Counted from the first letter of the stretch, positions 20,417 through 29,893 are shown. The stretch is DNA of 64,000 nt from Novosphingobium percolationis (GCF_020179425.1 NZ_JAILYM010000005.1:1-64000), one strand, 5' to 3'. Made by a program: numbers and translations. Notes: generated from the letters alone by a model not told the origin.

Positions 20417-21127
20417 ATGATCATGAATCGCACCACAATCTGCTGCACCCTCGCCCTGCTCACGCTGGGCGGCTGTTCGAGCGGCGTCGTCAACAACCTT
20501 CCCGTTGGCCCCGCTGCCTACCAGGCGATCGGTGACCAGGCCGCCGGACCCGGGGTCAACGAAGTGCTGCAGGCCGGCGATCGCCTCGCCATCCGCGTGA
20601 TCGGCGAGCCCGAACTCACCTCGGACCAGTACTACGTCGACGCCAACGGGTTCATCCAGGTTCCTCTGGCGGGCGAAGTGAGCGCGGCCGGCAAGACCGC
20701 GCGCGCCCTGCGCGAGGATATCTCCACCCGCCTGGCGGCGAAGTACATCAAGCACCCGGACGTTTCGGTCATCGTTATCGAAACCACGCGCAATACCTAC
20801 TCGGTCGAAGGCGACGTGCGGGAGCCGGGCGTGTTCGAAGTCGGCCCCGACACCACGCTGCTGACAGCCATGGCGCGCGCCAAGAGCCCGACCAACGTCG
20901 CCAAGCTTGACGAAGTGATGATCTTCCGCACCGTGAACGGCCAGCACATGGGCGCCCGGTTCGACATTCAGCAGATCCGCTCCGGCAACGCTGCCGACCC
21001 GCGTGTGCTGGCGGGCGACATGGTCGTGGTTGGCCACTCCAACGGCAAGGGTGTCTGGCGCGATATCCTCCAGGCCGCACCGTTGCTCAACGTGTTCGTC
21101 CTGCTGAACAACAACGTGTTCAATTGA
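20417..21127 (+). CDS. Polysaccharide export lipoprotein, Wza family
   Basis: A 236-residue lipoprotein with lipobox LTLGGC (then SSG). The polysaccharide export (Poly_export) domain starts VLQAGDRLAIRVIGEPEL and is followed by an SLBB-like domain (YSVEGDVREPGVFEVGPDTTLL). It should form the outer-membrane channel for the polymer. The frame also opens at 20390, overlapping the previous stop (ATGA); ATG 20417 or 20423 puts the signal peptide at the true N-terminus. It is shorter than enterobacterial Wza (about 380 residues) and may lack the C-terminal helix barrel region. Its end overlaps the Wzc-type gene. Confidence 0.9.
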   Translation: MIMNRTTICCTLALLTLGGCSSGVVNNLPVGPAAYQAIGDQAAGPGVNEVLQAGDRLAIRVIGEPELTSDQYYVDANGFIQVPLAGEVSAAGKTARALREDISTRLAAKYIKHPDVSVIVIETTRNTYSVEGDVREPGVFEVGPDTTLLTAMARAKSPTNVAKLDEVMIFRTVNGQHMGARFDIQQIRSGNAADPRVLAGDMVVVGHSNGKGVWRDILQAAPLLNVFVLLNNNVFN

Positions 21128-23370
21128 CCGGAAAGACATCAGCCTTGTCAGACACTCTCCCTGCGAGCGAAAGCTACGTCATTTCCCGGTCCGCCCAGGC
21201 GGGAGACCCGTTCGGCGGTGCTACCGCCGGCTTGGCTCGTCCCGCGTTCGACTTGCGCTTCATGCTGGCGATCGTCCGGCGCAATCTCCTGATCATCGGA
21301 GCCATCCTGGCTGTCGCGCTGTCGCTGACGGCGATCGCGACCTTGCTGATGACACCGAAGTATACGTCCAGCGCCAAGATCCAGATCAACGATTCGTCCG
21401 GTCGCGTGCTGTCCGAGGAAAATACCCAGGACGAAGCCCTGGGCGCCACGTGGGACACCGACCGCTTCCTCAAGACGCAGACCGAGGTCATTTCCAGCCG
21501 CGGCCTTGCCGTGCGCGTCGCGCAGCGGCTCAACCTCGCAGGCAATCCTTCATTCTTCGCCGCGCAGGAAGCAAAGGCACCGGAACCGGGCACGCCGCTC
21601 GCCGAAGCGCAACGCCAGGCCGGGGCTCTGCTGCGTGCCAACCTCAACGTCGTGCTGCCGCGCGATTCGCGCATCGTGTCGATCGAGTTCACCAGCACCG
21701 ATCCTGCGATGTCGGCGAAGATCGCCAATGCCTATGTCGATGAATTCATCCAGTCGAACCTGCAGCGCAAATTCGACAGCTCCTCCTATGCCCGCAGCTT
21801 CCTCGGCGAACAGCTTCAGCTCGCCAAGCAGAAGGTGGAGGAATCAGAGCGCGCGCTGAATGCCTATGCACGCAGCAACGGGCTGATCATCCCGCGCAGC
21901 AACAGCAACACCCCGAACTCGGACAACGCATCGGGGGGGTCGGTCACCACGTCCAGCCTGCTGCAGGTCAACGCCGCAGCAAACGACGCCACCACCAGGC
22001 GGATCGCCGCCGAAGGTCGCTGGCGGGCGATCAGTTCCGTCCCGCTGCTATCGAGCAACGAAGTCCTGACCAACAGCACGATCGCCAGCTTGCTGACGCA
22101 GAAGGCGCAAATCGAAGCCTCGCTCAAGGAAGAGCAGAGCCGCCACATGGACGACTATCCGGCCGTCCTTGCCAAGCGCTCGCAGCTCAAAGCCCTGAAC
22201 GAGCAGATCCAGATCACCGCCAACAATATCAAGAATTCGGTGCGCTCCGATTACGAAGCGGCACGCGAAGCCGAAGCCAGCCTGACCAGTCAGGTCGCCA
22301 CGCTCAAGAGCGATACGCTCGCCGAGCAGGATCGCACCGTCCAGTACGGGCTGCTCTCGCGCGATGCGGACACCAACCGCCAGGTCTATGAAGGCCTGCT
22401 GGAGCGCTACAAGAAGCTCAATGCGGTGGCCGGCGTCAGCCTGTCGAACATCTCGGTGATCGACGAAGCCGAAACGCCGCGTGTGCCCTCCTCGCCCAAC
22501 CTGCTTCGCAACCTGTTGTTCGGCCTCATCGCCGGCGCGGCGGTGGCCGGCGTGTTCGTCTTCGTTCGCGAACAGTTCAACGATTCGATCCGCGTCCCCG
22601 AAGACGTCGAGAACAAGCTCGAGATGGCGCTGCTCGGCGTCATCCCGGGTGCGCGCGACGACGACCCCGATGCGGCGCTGTCCGACCCCAAGTCGGCCGT
22701 GACCGAAGCCTACAACTCGTTGCGTGGCTCGCTGATGTATTCGACGAGCGAGGGCCTCCCGCGGGTCATCCAGGTTACCAGCGCCCAGCCGGCCGAGGGC
22801 AAGACCACCACCAGTCTTGCGCTCGCCACCGGCTTTGCCCGCATGGGCCGGACCGTGCTGCTGATCGACGCCGACATGCGGCGTCCGTCGGTGCACCGCC
22901 GCGTCGACCTGTCGAACGATGCGGGTCTTTCGACCCTGCTGACATCGCACGTGCCGCTGATCGACGTCGCGCTGCCGACCGCGATCCCCAACCTGTCTGT
23001 GCTGCCATCGGGGCCGGTGCCGCCCAGCCCGACCGAACTGCTGTCTTCGAACCGGCTCGAGGATCTGCTGACAGAAGGTGCCCGTCACTTCGACACGGTG
23101 ATCGTCGACTCCCCGCCGGTACTGGGCCTCGCCGACGCGCCGCTGATGTCGGCGCTGGTCGATGGCGTCGTCTTCGTGGTCGAGGCCAACCGCAACCGTC
23201 GCGGCTCGCTGCGCGGCGCCATCCGGCGTCTGCGCGCCATGCGCCCGATCATCCTGGGCGCCGTGCTGACCAAGTTCGAAGCCACCAAGGCCGGTAACCA
23301 GTACTATTCCGACTACTACGGCTACGACTACTATCAGTACGGCAGCTCGTCGGAGAAGGCAGACAGCTGA
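21124..23370 (+). CDS. Wzc-type polysaccharide co-polymerase and tyrosine autokinase
   Basis: A 748-residue inner-membrane protein. The N-terminal Wzz-like chain-length domain has a membrane segment (about residues 55-78), then a long periplasmic helical region and a second membrane segment (LLFGLIAGAAVAGVFVF, about residue 465). The cytoplasmic BY-kinase domain has Walker A SAQPAEGKTTTS (about 551-562), Walker A' LLIDADMRRPS and Walker B VIVDSPPV. The C-terminus has eight tyrosines within 13 residues (YYSDYYGYDYYQY), the autophosphorylation cluster. Start is TTG at 21124, overlapping the previous stop. It sets polymer length and drives export with the Wza-type protein. Confidence 0.95.
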   Translation: MTGKTSALSDTLPASESYVISRSAQAGDPFGGATAGLARPAFDLRFMLAIVRRNLLIIGAILAVALSLTAIATLLMTPKYTSSAKIQINDSSGRVLSEENTQDEALGATWDTDRFLKTQTEVISSRGLAVRVAQRLNLAGNPSFFAAQEAKAPEPGTPLAEAQRQAGALLRANLNVVLPRDSRIVSIEFTSTDPAMSAKIANAYVDEFIQSNLQRKFDSSSYARSFLGEQLQLAKQKVEESERALNAYARSNGLIIPRSNSNTPNSDNASGGSVTTSSLLQVNAAANDATTRRIAAEGRWRAISSVPLLSSNEVLTNSTIASLLTQKAQIEASLKEEQSRHMDDYPAVLAKRSQLKALNEQIQITANNIKNSVRSDYEAAREAEASLTSQVATLKSDTLAEQDRTVQYGLLSRDADTNRQVYEGLLERYKKLNAVAGVSLSNISVIDEAETPRVPSSPNLLRNLLFGLIAGAAVAGVFVFVREQFNDSIRVPEDVENKLEMALLGVIPGARDDDPDAALSDPKSAVTEAYNSLRGSLMYSTSEGLPRVIQVTSAQPAEGKTTTSLALATGFARMGRTVLLIDADMRRPSVHRRVDLSNDAGLSTLLTSHVPLIDVALPTAIPNLSVLPSGPVPPSPTELLSSNRLEDLLTEGARHFDTVIVDSPPVLGLADAPLMSALVDGVVFVVEANRNRRGSLRGAIRRLRAMRPIILGAVLTKFEATKAGNQYYSDYYGYDYYQYGSSSEKADS

Positions 23371-24566
23371 TGGCCCAGGCGGTGAGCCAGCGGCGGTTGC
23401 TGTCGAGCATCGGGGTGGCGGCTGTGGCCGCCACTTACGCGCTCGTCGCGCTGGCCAGCGGGCTCGACCGCATGGGCGCCGAACAGCCGATGCTTGCCGG
23501 GATGCTGCCGTCGGCTCTGGCGACACAATCCCTGCGCAACCAGGCCACCAACGCCCAATCGATCGGCGACGCCGACCGCGCGTTGGAACTGGCGCGCGCC
23601 GCCGTTCGCCGAACGCCGATCGAGCCTGCCAGCACAGCAGTGCTCGGCGCGGCGCTGCTCGGCCACAAGGACGGCACCGGGGCCGAGAAGGCCTTCCGCG
23701 TGGCGGCGCAGATGGGCTGGCGCATCCCCCTGACCCAGCTCTACTGGATGCAGGCCTCGCTGGCCTACGAAGACTATCCCAACGCGGCGGTCCGCCTCGA
23801 CGCGCTGCTACGCCAGCAGCCGGATCTCCTGCGCAACCGCAAACTTCTGGACCCGCTGGAGCAGGTCGAGGAAGGTCGTTCTGCGCTGGCGCAGCGGCTG
23901 GTCGAAAGCCCCGGCTGGCTGCGCCCCTACATCGCCGACGTGTGGGACACGGCGCCCGAAGTGCTGGACCTGCGCCGCGCGGTGCTGCTGGATCTCGCGC
24001 GCGCGGGAAAGCCGCTGGGATGCGAGGAGATCTCGCAATTCGTACAGCGCGAGGTCTCGCTTGGCGAGGTACGCAACGCGCATGATGTGTGGGCCGCGCA
24101 TTGCCCCACCGCGCGCGGCGCCGTCGTCTACGACGGCAGCTTCGACCACGCCGAAGTCGCGCAGACCCGTGCCTCGCTGGCGTGGACCTTTGTCGGCAAC
24201 GCCGGCATCTCGGTGCTGATGGAGCCGGGCCGACGCGCCGGAAGCAGAGTGCTGGCGGTCGACGGCGTCGTCGACCGTCCGAAAGTGTTCGTGCGGCAAC
24301 TCGTGCTGATCGATCCGGGCGACTACCGCGCGAGCTGGACGTCAACCACCGACGGCGGCGCGGCCTCCGCGCGCGTGGTCGTGGGCCTCGATTGCGGCAA
24401 AGGAGTCGACTGGCAGGTCGGCACCGCCGGTCCGGGTGGAAAGCGAACGGCCGTGCTGCGCCATGATGGCGCTTGCGAGGCCCCCTGGCTATCGTTTGCA
24501 CTGGTGCCCGGTCAGGGCGCGGCGCAATTGACCGACGTTACGCTCACACCTGCGAACCAGCGCTAG
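23370..24566 (+). CDS. Exopolysaccharide-locus protein with N-terminal anchor and TPR-like repeats
   Basis: A 398-residue protein. Residues about 9-32 are a membrane anchor or uncleaved signal. Residues about 55-170 carry helical repeats of TPR character (ADRALELARAAVRRTPIEPA, GAEKAFRVAAQMGW). The last 150 residues are beta-rich (VLIDPGDYRASWTSTTDGG). The ATG overlaps the Wzc stop (TGATG), so it is translationally coupled to export genes. Such proteins occur at the end of sphingomonad exopolysaccharide operons, but no function is established that I can name. A bidirectional terminator follows. Confidence 0.75.
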   Translation: MAQAVSQRRLLSSIGVAAVAATYALVALASGLDRMGAEQPMLAGMLPSALATQSLRNQATNAQSIGDADRALELARAAVRRTPIEPASTAVLGAALLGHKDGTGAEKAFRVAAQMGWRIPLTQLYWMQASLAYEDYPNAAVRLDALLRQQPDLLRNRKLLDPLEQVEEGRSALAQRLVESPGWLRPYIADVWDTAPEVLDLRRAVLLDLARAGKPLGCEEISQFVQREVSLGEVRNAHDVWAAHCPTARGAVVYDGSFDHAEVAQTRASLAWTFVGNAGISVLMEPGRRAGSRVLAVDGVVDRPKVFVRQLVLIDPGDYRASWTSTTDGGAASARVVVGLDCGKGVDWQVGTAGPGGKRTAVLRHDGACEAPWLSFALVPGQGAAQLTDVTLTPANQR

Positions 24567-24592
24567 AAATCGAATTGCGGCACGCCAAAATC

Positions 24593-24622
24593 GGCGCGCG
24601 AGGCGGTGAAGCCTCGCGCGCC
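24593..24622. terminator. Bidirectional terminator between convergent operons
   Basis: GGCGCGCGAGGC (24593-24604) pairs perfectly with GCCTCGCGCGCC (24611-24622) around GGTGAA. AAAAT precedes it and TCTTT follows, so it can act in both directions, ending the exopolysaccharide operon and the phosphomannomutase gene. Confidence 0.85.
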
Positions 24623-24630
24623 TCTTTGCG

Positions 24631-26034
24631 TCAATGGCCAGCCTGCGGCCCCCGCTCCAGGCCCGAAGCGGCCAACTGGGCGTCGATCATGCCCATCAGC
24701 CGGGCGAGGCCTTCGTCGGTGTAGCTTTCCGCGCGGGCGACGAGCACGTCCTGCGTGTTCGAGGCGCGCAGCAGCCACCATCCATCGGCCGTGTTGACGC
24801 GCGCGCCATCGGTGGCGTTGACATCGGCGCCTTCGGCTTGGAGCCGGGCCTTCACTTCGTCGATCACCGCGAACTTGCGGCTCTCGTCGACCTGGAAGCG
24901 CAGCTCGGGCGTGTTGATCATCGCGGGCATCGCGCCCCTCAGGGCGGTTACGGACTTGCCGAGTCGCGCCGAGGCAGCGATCAGGCGGATCGCCGCGTAG
25001 AGCGCATCGTCAAAGCCGTAGTATTCGTGCGCGAAGAACACGTGGCCGCTCATTTCGCCGGCCAGCGGGCTGCCAGTCTCCTTCATTTTGGATTTGATGA
25101 GGGAGTGGCCGGTCTTCCACATCAGCGGCTTGCCGCCGAGTTCCGTGACACGGTCGAACAGCGCGCGGCTGGCCTTCACGTCCGCGATAATCGTGACGCC
25201 GGGCTGCATCCGCAGCAGATCCTCGGCATAGATCATCAGCAGTTGGTCGCCCCACACGATGCGACCTTCGCCGTCGATCGCGCCGATGCGGTCGCCATCG
25301 CCATCGAAAGCAACTCCGAAGTCGAGCTTACCGTCCGCGACAGCCTGCCTGAGATCGACGAGGTTCTTCTCCTCGGTGGGATCAGGATGATGATTGGGAA
25401 AGTTGCCATCCACTTCGGTGAACAACAGGGTGTGCTTGCCAGGCAGACGCGCGGTCAGCTTCTCGACGACGGGGCCGGAGGCGCCGTTGCCGCAGTCCCA
25501 GGCGATCGAGAGCTTTTCGAGTTCGGCGTGGTCGATCCCGTCGAGCCCCTTGAGCAGTCGGTCGACGTATTCGTCCTCGATGTCGATGGTCTCGTGGGTT
25601 CCGTTGCCGGAAGTCCAGTCGCCGGCTTCGGCGAGGACACCGAGATCGAGGATGTCTGGACCGAAGAACGGACGCCCCTCAAATACCATCTTGAAGCCAT
25701 TGTAATTGGCGGGATTGTGGCTGCCGGTTATCTGAATGCCGCCATCTACCTGTTCAAGTGAGGCCGCCGCGTAATACAGCATCGGCGTGGGCCCCATGCC
25801 CACGCGCACCACGTCGACGCCACTGGCATTGAGCCCTTCGACCAGCGCGTGTTCGAGGATCGGCGAACTGACACGACCGTCGTAGCCGACCGCGACGCGC
25901 TTGCCGCCTGCGCGTACGATGCGCGTGCCGAAACCGCGACCGATGGCGCGGGCATCATCCGGCCCGAGCGTTTCGCCGATGATCCCGCGAATGTCGTATT
26001 CGCGCAGGACAGTGGGATGGAACTTGTGCGTCAT
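24631..26034 (-). CDS. Phosphomannomutase/phosphoglucomutase
   Basis: A 467-residue alpha-D-phosphohexomutase (AlgC/ManB type) that interconverts hexose 6- and 1-phosphates for sugar-nucleotide synthesis. The phosphoserine loop is [12 protein letters not shown], the magnesium site is DGDGDRIG, the sugar-binding loop is GEMSGH, and the phosphate-binding loop is [12 protein letters not shown]. The frame opens upstream at 26184, but [17 protein letters not shown] at 26034 is the natural N-terminus. It lies next to the exopolysaccharide locus, convergent with it, and probably supplies precursors. It is co-directional with the J-domain and MipZ genes, 94 bp downstream of them. Confidence 0.95.
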   Translation of the reverse strand: MTHKFHPTVLREYDIRGIIGETLGPDDARAIGRGFGTRIVRAGGKRVAVGYDGRVSSPILEHALVEGLNASGVDVVRVGMGPTPMLYYAAASLEQVDGGIQITGSHNPANYNGFKMVFEGRPFFGPDILDLGVLAEAGDWTSGNGTHETIDIEDEYVDRLLKGLDGIDHAELEKLSIAWDCGNGASGPVVEKLTARLPGKHTLLFTEVDGNFPNHHPDPTEEKNLVDLRQAVADGKLDFGVAFDGDGDRIGAIDGEGRIVWGDQLLMIYAEDLLRMQPGVTIIADVKASRALFDRVTELGGKPLMWKTGHSLIKSKMKETGSPLAGEMSGHVFFAHEYYGFDDALYAAIRLIAASARLGKSVTALRGAMPAMINTPELRFQVDESRKFAVIDEVKARLQAEGADVNATDGARVNTADGWWLLRASNTQDVLVARAESYTDEGLARLMGMIDAQLAASGLERGPQAGH

Positions 26035-26107
26035 GAAGGACTTGTCCCCTCTTGGTCGATGACCTGCGCCGAGGGACCGGCGCCGGCGTGATGATGGCCT
26101 CCTGCCA

Positions 26108-26127
26108 CCGGGGATGGACATCCCCGG
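26108..26127 (-). terminator. Hairpin between the J-domain gene and phosphomannomutase
   Basis: CCGGGGATG (26108-26116) pairs with CATCCCCGG (26119-26127) immediately after the J-domain stop. There is no T-run. It may reduce readthrough or stabilise the mipZ-dnaJ message. Confidence 0.4.
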
Positions 26128-26128
26128 C

Positions 26129-26437
26129 TCAGGACTCCCGGCCTCGCTCTCCCAGTCGTCCGAGCAGGAGATCCCGCGCGGCATTCGCTTCGTGTACCGC
26201 CTCCGACGACCCGCCGCGATCCGGGTGAACCCGGCCGATCAGCCGCCGGTGCGCGTCTACGATCTCTTCACGGCTTGCCCTGCCCGCTACACCCAAAAGG
26301 TTGCGGGCACGTTGCTCCGCCACGGACGGTGCTCCTCCCGAACGAGGGGGGAGCACCAGCAGTTCCCACGGCCACTTGCCCGCGAGCATGCGCACGAGCA
26401 GGCTGGCGAGGAAAGCGATCCACAGCAGCTTGATCAT
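26129..26437 (-). CDS. Membrane-anchored J-domain protein (102 aa)
   Basis: A 102-residue protein with an N-terminal hydrophobic segment ([17 protein letters not shown]), a proline-rich linker, and a C-terminal J domain with the essential HPD ([10 protein letters not shown]). The layout resembles TIM14/Pam18-type short J proteins, which recruit and stimulate Hsp70 at a membrane. Zinc-finger and client-binding domains of full DnaJ are absent. Its ATG overlaps the mipZ stop by 4 nt, so the two are translationally coupled. A link to cell division or envelope work is inference from this pairing. Confidence 0.88.
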   Translation of the reverse strand: MIKLLWIAFLASLLVRMLAGKWPWELLVLPPRSGGAPSVAEQRARNLLGVAGRASREEIVDAHRRLIGRVHPDRGGSSEAVHEANAARDLLLGRLGERGRES

Positions 26438-27291
26438 GCCACGCCGTCAAGCGGGACAGGGGCGCCCTCACGCGCGGGCATCGGCAGGTTCAGCCCTGCC
26501 ACCAGCGTGCGCAGTTCCTGCCGCGCGACGAGATGGCTGGTGCCCAGTTCACCCAGGTGCCCCTTGTCGAGCAGGGTCAGCCCCGAAGGGAACAGCTCGC
26601 GATAGATCACGCGTTCAGAAAGGCCGCTGGCAACGCGAAAGCCCACGCGCTTCGACAGTTCGGTCAATGCCTGGTCGATGCGACGCTGATTGCGCGCCTC
26701 GGTAAAGCCGGTGCGGTTGCGCACCACCACCCAGTCCATTTCGCGCCGGGCATCCTTGATCGTGGCCATCGCGCGCTTCTTGCGCGCTTCCCAGATCAGT
26801 TCGGCATAGAACGACAGCCGGCGCACCTTGAAGGTTTCGGCGTCCACCTGCCCGATCAGGTCGAAATCGACGAAGCTGTCGTTCAGCGGCGTCACCAAGG
26901 TATCGGCGCGCGTGGCAACGTGGCGGGCCAGCGGATCGTCGCGGCCGGGCGTGTCGAACACGATGAAGTCGTGGCCCTGCCCCAGTTGCTCGGTCAGGTC
27001 GTCCAGCGCCTCGACGCTGTCGTGGCCATAGACACCGTAGCTGGCACTGGGCAGTTCGATGCCGCGCCGCTTCATCGTTTCGGCGCGATTTTCGAAATAA
27101 CGGTGCATCGTGCGCTGGCGCGCGTCGAGGTCGATCGTTGCCACCCGCGCGCCCTGATAGGCAAGCGCGACCGCGACGTGAACCGCCGTGGTGGACTTGC
27201 CGGTCCCGCCCTTTTCGTTGGCGAAGACGATGCGGTGGGGACCGTTTGACAAAGTGCCAGCTCTCTCTTGTTGTAAATCAGGGTGTTCCAC
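26434..27291 (-). CDS. mipZ: Division-plane positioning ATPase MipZ (ParA family)
   Basis: A 285-residue deviant-Walker ATPase. The P-loop is NEKGGTGKSTTAVH at residues 25-38, the A' region is VATIDLDARQRTMHRYFENR, and the Walker B region is FIVFDTPGRDD. The pattern ARQRT.HRYFENR is typical of alphaproteobacterial MipZ rather than chromosomal ParA. In Caulobacter, MipZ binds ParB near origins and blocks FtsZ assembly away from midcell (established there). GTG at 27291 gives a 15-residue lead; a TTG at residue 14 is possible. There are no parA or parB genes in the window. It overlaps a J-domain gene downstream and is divergent from panC. Confidence 0.9.
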   Translation of the reverse strand: MEHPDLQQERAGTLSNGPHRIVFANEKGGTGKSTTAVHVAVALAYQGARVATIDLDARQRTMHRYFENRAETMKRRGIELPSASYGVYGHDSVEALDDLTEQLGQGHDFIVFDTPGRDDPLARHVATRADTLVTPLNDSFVDFDLIGQVDAETFKVRRLSFYAELIWEARKKRAMATIKDARREMDWVVVRNRTGFTEARNQRRIDQALTELSKRVGFRVASGLSERVIYRELFPSGLTLLDKGHLGELGTSHLVARQELRTLVAGLNLPMPAREGAPVPLDGVA

Positions 27292-27386
27292 GCAGCCGGG
27301 CTTGCTGCCGGCAGGGCGCTGCGGTTAGGGATGCCTTGTTGCAACCGCGAAGCCCCGCGAAGGGGATTAAAGGAGAGGCCGCGCTC

Positions 27387-28241
27387 GTGCAAACCATCTC
27401 TCGGCTCGAACCCCTGCGCGAAGCGGTCGATTCCCTACGAAACGGGGGAAAAACCCTCGCCTTCGTGCCCACGATGGGCGCACTGCACGAAGGCCACCTG
27501 ACGCTGGTCCGCGAAGCGCAGGCACGCGCCGATCACGTTGCGGTGTCGATCTTCGTCAACCCCCGCCAGTTCGGCCCGAACGAGGATCTCGACGCCTACC
27601 CGCGCCGCCTCGCCGCAGATGCCGCCCTGCTGGAAGCGGAGGGTGTCGACCTGCTGTGGGCGCCAACCGTCGACGTGATGTACCCCCAAGGCTACGCCAC
27701 CAACATCTCGGTCGCGGGCCTCGACGCGGTGCTGTGCGGAACCGCAAGGCCCGGCCACTTCGATGGCGTGGCCACGGTGGTGTGCAAGCTGTTCAACCAG
27801 GTACGCCCCGACGTGGCGCTGTTCGGCGAGAAGGACTGGCAGCAGCTCGCGATCATCCGCCGCATGGCGCGCGATCTTGATCTCAGTCGCCCGCACGTCG
27901 ACAGCATCATCGGCGTGGAAACCGTGCGCGAGGCCGACGGCCTCGCCATGAGCAGCCGCAACCAGTACCTTTCGCCAAGCGAGCGCGAACAGGCCGCCGG
28001 GCTCAACCGCGCCATGCGCAAGGCCATCGCGGCGGTCGTGGCCGGGGGCGCGGTGGCCGGAGCGCTGGAGACATTGCGCGCCGAAGTGCTGGCAAGCGGC
28101 TTTGCCTCGATCGACTATGCCGACTTGCGCGATGCCGTGACGCTGGAAGACATCGCCACCTACGACGGTCGCCCGGCGCGGCTGCTGGTCGCCGCGCGGA
28201 TCGGCGCGGCCCGGCTGATCGACAACATGGGCGTGGCGTAG
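27387..28241 (+). CDS. panC: Pantoate-beta-alanine ligase
   Basis: A 284-residue pantothenate synthetase that joins pantoate and beta-alanine with ATP hydrolysis to AMP. Signatures visible are FVPTMGALHEGHLTLV (HxGH nucleotide motif), FGEKDWQQL and AMSSRNQYLS (KMSKS-like). The frame is open from 27138, but GTG at 27387 behind AGGAGAGG gives the proper N-terminus. The gene is monocistronic as far as seen and convergent with the next gene, 4 bp away. Confidence 0.96.
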   Translation: MQTISRLEPLREAVDSLRNGGKTLAFVPTMGALHEGHLTLVREAQARADHVAVSIFVNPRQFGPNEDLDAYPRRLAADAALLEAEGVDLLWAPTVDVMYPQGYATNISVAGLDAVLCGTARPGHFDGVATVVCKLFNQVRPDVALFGEKDWQQLAIIRRMARDLDLSRPHVDSIIGVETVREADGLAMSSRNQYLSPSEREQAAGLNRAMRKAIAAVVAGGAVAGALETLRAEVLASGFASIDYADLRDAVTLEDIATYDGRPARLLVAARIGAARLIDNMGVA

Positions 28242-28245
28242 GGCG

Positions 28246-28881
28246 CTAGCCCTGCCCCGCCCAAGCCCGAACCAGAGTCTCGGCGATATAGGGCATGGCC
28301 ACCCCTTTTGCGTCAGTGACCACCGGCGGATGGAACAGATCGGTCCGTGTGCAGATCGCCTCTGCCAGATCGCGCTGGTCCTCCAGCTTCGGTCCACACT
28401 CGACGATCCGGCCCGCCACATCGACCGCCGTCACCAGCATGACATCCGCGCTCGCGGCATTGCCGCGCAGCGTCGCGACCTTCACCTCGGCGGCAGGCTG
28501 GAGCCGCGCCGCGGCGATCTCCTGTGTTGCAGGGCCGGGCAGGTAGAGCCGTACCATCGTCGTCACCACGGCAAAGGCGGGCGTGCCATCCCTTAGCCGT
28601 GCAGGGTTGTAGCGCTTCTTCGCTGCAATCCGGCAGACATCGCGCGCCAGCCGGGCATCACCGAGCGCGGCAACCACGCGGCAATCCTGGGGACGACCTG
28701 TCGTATCGACGCGGATCTCGATCGTGGCGGCGGTGGATTTTCCCGCCGCGCGCGCTTCCGGGGGATACTCCTGCGCGGTGACCATCCCCGGAATGTCGGC
28801 GTCCGCGATCCCCGCGGGAGCGGAGACGGTGGGAAGCGCCGCTGCTGCGGCCGTTGCCGCCAGGGCCAGAAAGTGGGCCAT
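28246..28881 (-). CDS. Exported TonB C-terminal-domain-like protein
   Basis: A 211-residue protein with a signal peptide (MAHFLALAATAAAAALPTVS). The segment YPPEARAAG...ATIEIRVDTTGRPQDC...YNPARLRDGTPA follows the consensus of TonB C-terminal domains (YP..A...G.V...F.V...G). It lacks the N-terminal anchor plus proline-rich arm of a working TonB, so it is probably a periplasmic relative, not an energy transducer. The second half may be a diverged copy. ATG at 28881 has GAGGA upstream. Function is unknown. Confidence 0.7.
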   Translation of the reverse strand: MAHFLALAATAAAAALPTVSAPAGIADADIPGMVTAQEYPPEARAAGKSTAATIEIRVDTTGRPQDCRVVAALGDARLARDVCRIAAKKRYNPARLRDGTPAFAVVTTMVRLYLPGPATQEIAAARLQPAAEVKVATLRGNAASADVMLVTAVDVAGRIVECGPKLEDQRDLAEAICTRTDLFHPPVVTDAKGVAMPYIAETLVRAWAGQG

Positions 28882-29087
28882 TGCATCCTCGTTCGTGTCG
28901 CGGCTTCCGGCGCGACGTTCGGGAGAAGAGAATAGGCCCAAGCCCCGACGAGCGCAAAATGTTACAGAACAATGTCAAAAATATTTCACAATATTCCCGG
29001 CGCCTTCGGCCTTGGGCGTCCGGCTTGCACATGGCCCGCCATGCGATACAAGTTTCCCAACGAAACCTGAATTTGCCGGAGAGACCC

Positions 29088-29855
29088 ATGGCCCCCAGCC
29101 TGCGCCCCAACATCGACTGCTCTGATGCCGAATGGCAGGCGCGGCAGGAACTCGCCGCGTGCTATCGCATCTACGATCATCTCGGCTGGTCGGAATCGGT
29201 CTACAACCACATCTCGCTGAAGGTTCCGGGCGAGGACGGCGCGTTCCTGATCAACCCTTACGGCCTGCTCTATTCCGAGGTGACCGCGTCGAACCTGGTC
29301 AAGATCGACATCGACGGCAACAACATCGGCGCATCGCAGTACCCGGTGAACAAGGCCGGGTTCACCCAGCACGCCTATTTCCACCGCCACCTGCCCTGGG
29401 CGCACGCCATCGCCCATGTCCACACCACGGCGACCATGGCGGTCTGCAGCCTGGAAGAAGGGCTGATGCCGATCAACTTCTATGCCTGCAACTTCATCGG
29501 CCAGCTTGCCTACCACGACTTCGAAGGCGTGACGGTCCGCGCCGAAGAGGGCGAGCGGCTGCTGGCCAACCTTGGCGACAAGCGCATCCTGATGCTGCGC
29601 AACCACGGACCCGTGGTGCTGGCGCCGACGCTGCAACAGATGTTCATCCAGCAGTGGAGCCTGCAGCGCGCCTGCGAGATCCAGCTGGCGGTGCTCTCCA
29701 CAGGGGCAAAGCCCATCCTCGTTCCCGAAGAGGTGATTGCCGTGCACCAGCGCGACCTGCGCCAGGTGCAGGTGCCCGGCACACGCCCGGGCGAAACGGA
29801 TTTCAACGCGTGGGTGCGCCGGATCGACAAGATCGACCGCGGCTGGCGCGACTGA
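29088..29855 (+). CDS. Class II aldolase/adducin family protein
   Basis: A 255-residue protein of the class II aldolase fold (fuculose-1-phosphate aldolase relatives). Zinc-binding histidines are visible as HVHTTATMA and a later RNHGPVVLA. The N-terminal signature is AACYRIYDHLGWSESVYNHISLKVPG. Proteins of this subgroup are often annotated only as aldolase-like; substrate cannot be predicted. ATG at 29088 follows GGAGAG. The frame opens upstream, but the preceding 130 bp is AT-rich and looks like the promoter region shared with the divergent TonB-like gene. Confidence 0.88.
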   Translation: MAPSLRPNIDCSDAEWQARQELAACYRIYDHLGWSESVYNHISLKVPGEDGAFLINPYGLLYSEVTASNLVKIDIDGNNIGASQYPVNKAGFTQHAYFHRHLPWAHAIAHVHTTATMAVCSLEEGLMPINFYACNFIGQLAYHDFEGVTVRAEEGERLLANLGDKRILMLRNHGPVVLAPTLQQMFIQQWSLQRACEIQLAVLSTGAKPILVPEEVIAVHQRDLRQVQVPGTRPGETDFNAWVRRIDKIDRGWRD

Positions 29856-29893
29856 CGATTCCCAAGCCGCGCCTTGCCCGCTAATGCCGGGCC

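Noticed and set aside
22048..24501. Open frame of 817 codons opposite the Wzc-type and TPR-like genes
   Set aside because: Composition is that of a shadow frame and it crosses two well-supported genes.
29025..29050. Sigma-70 promoter for the class II aldolase gene (TTGCAC ... GATACA)
   Set aside because: The spacing between the hexamers is only 14 bases, too short for a normal promoter.
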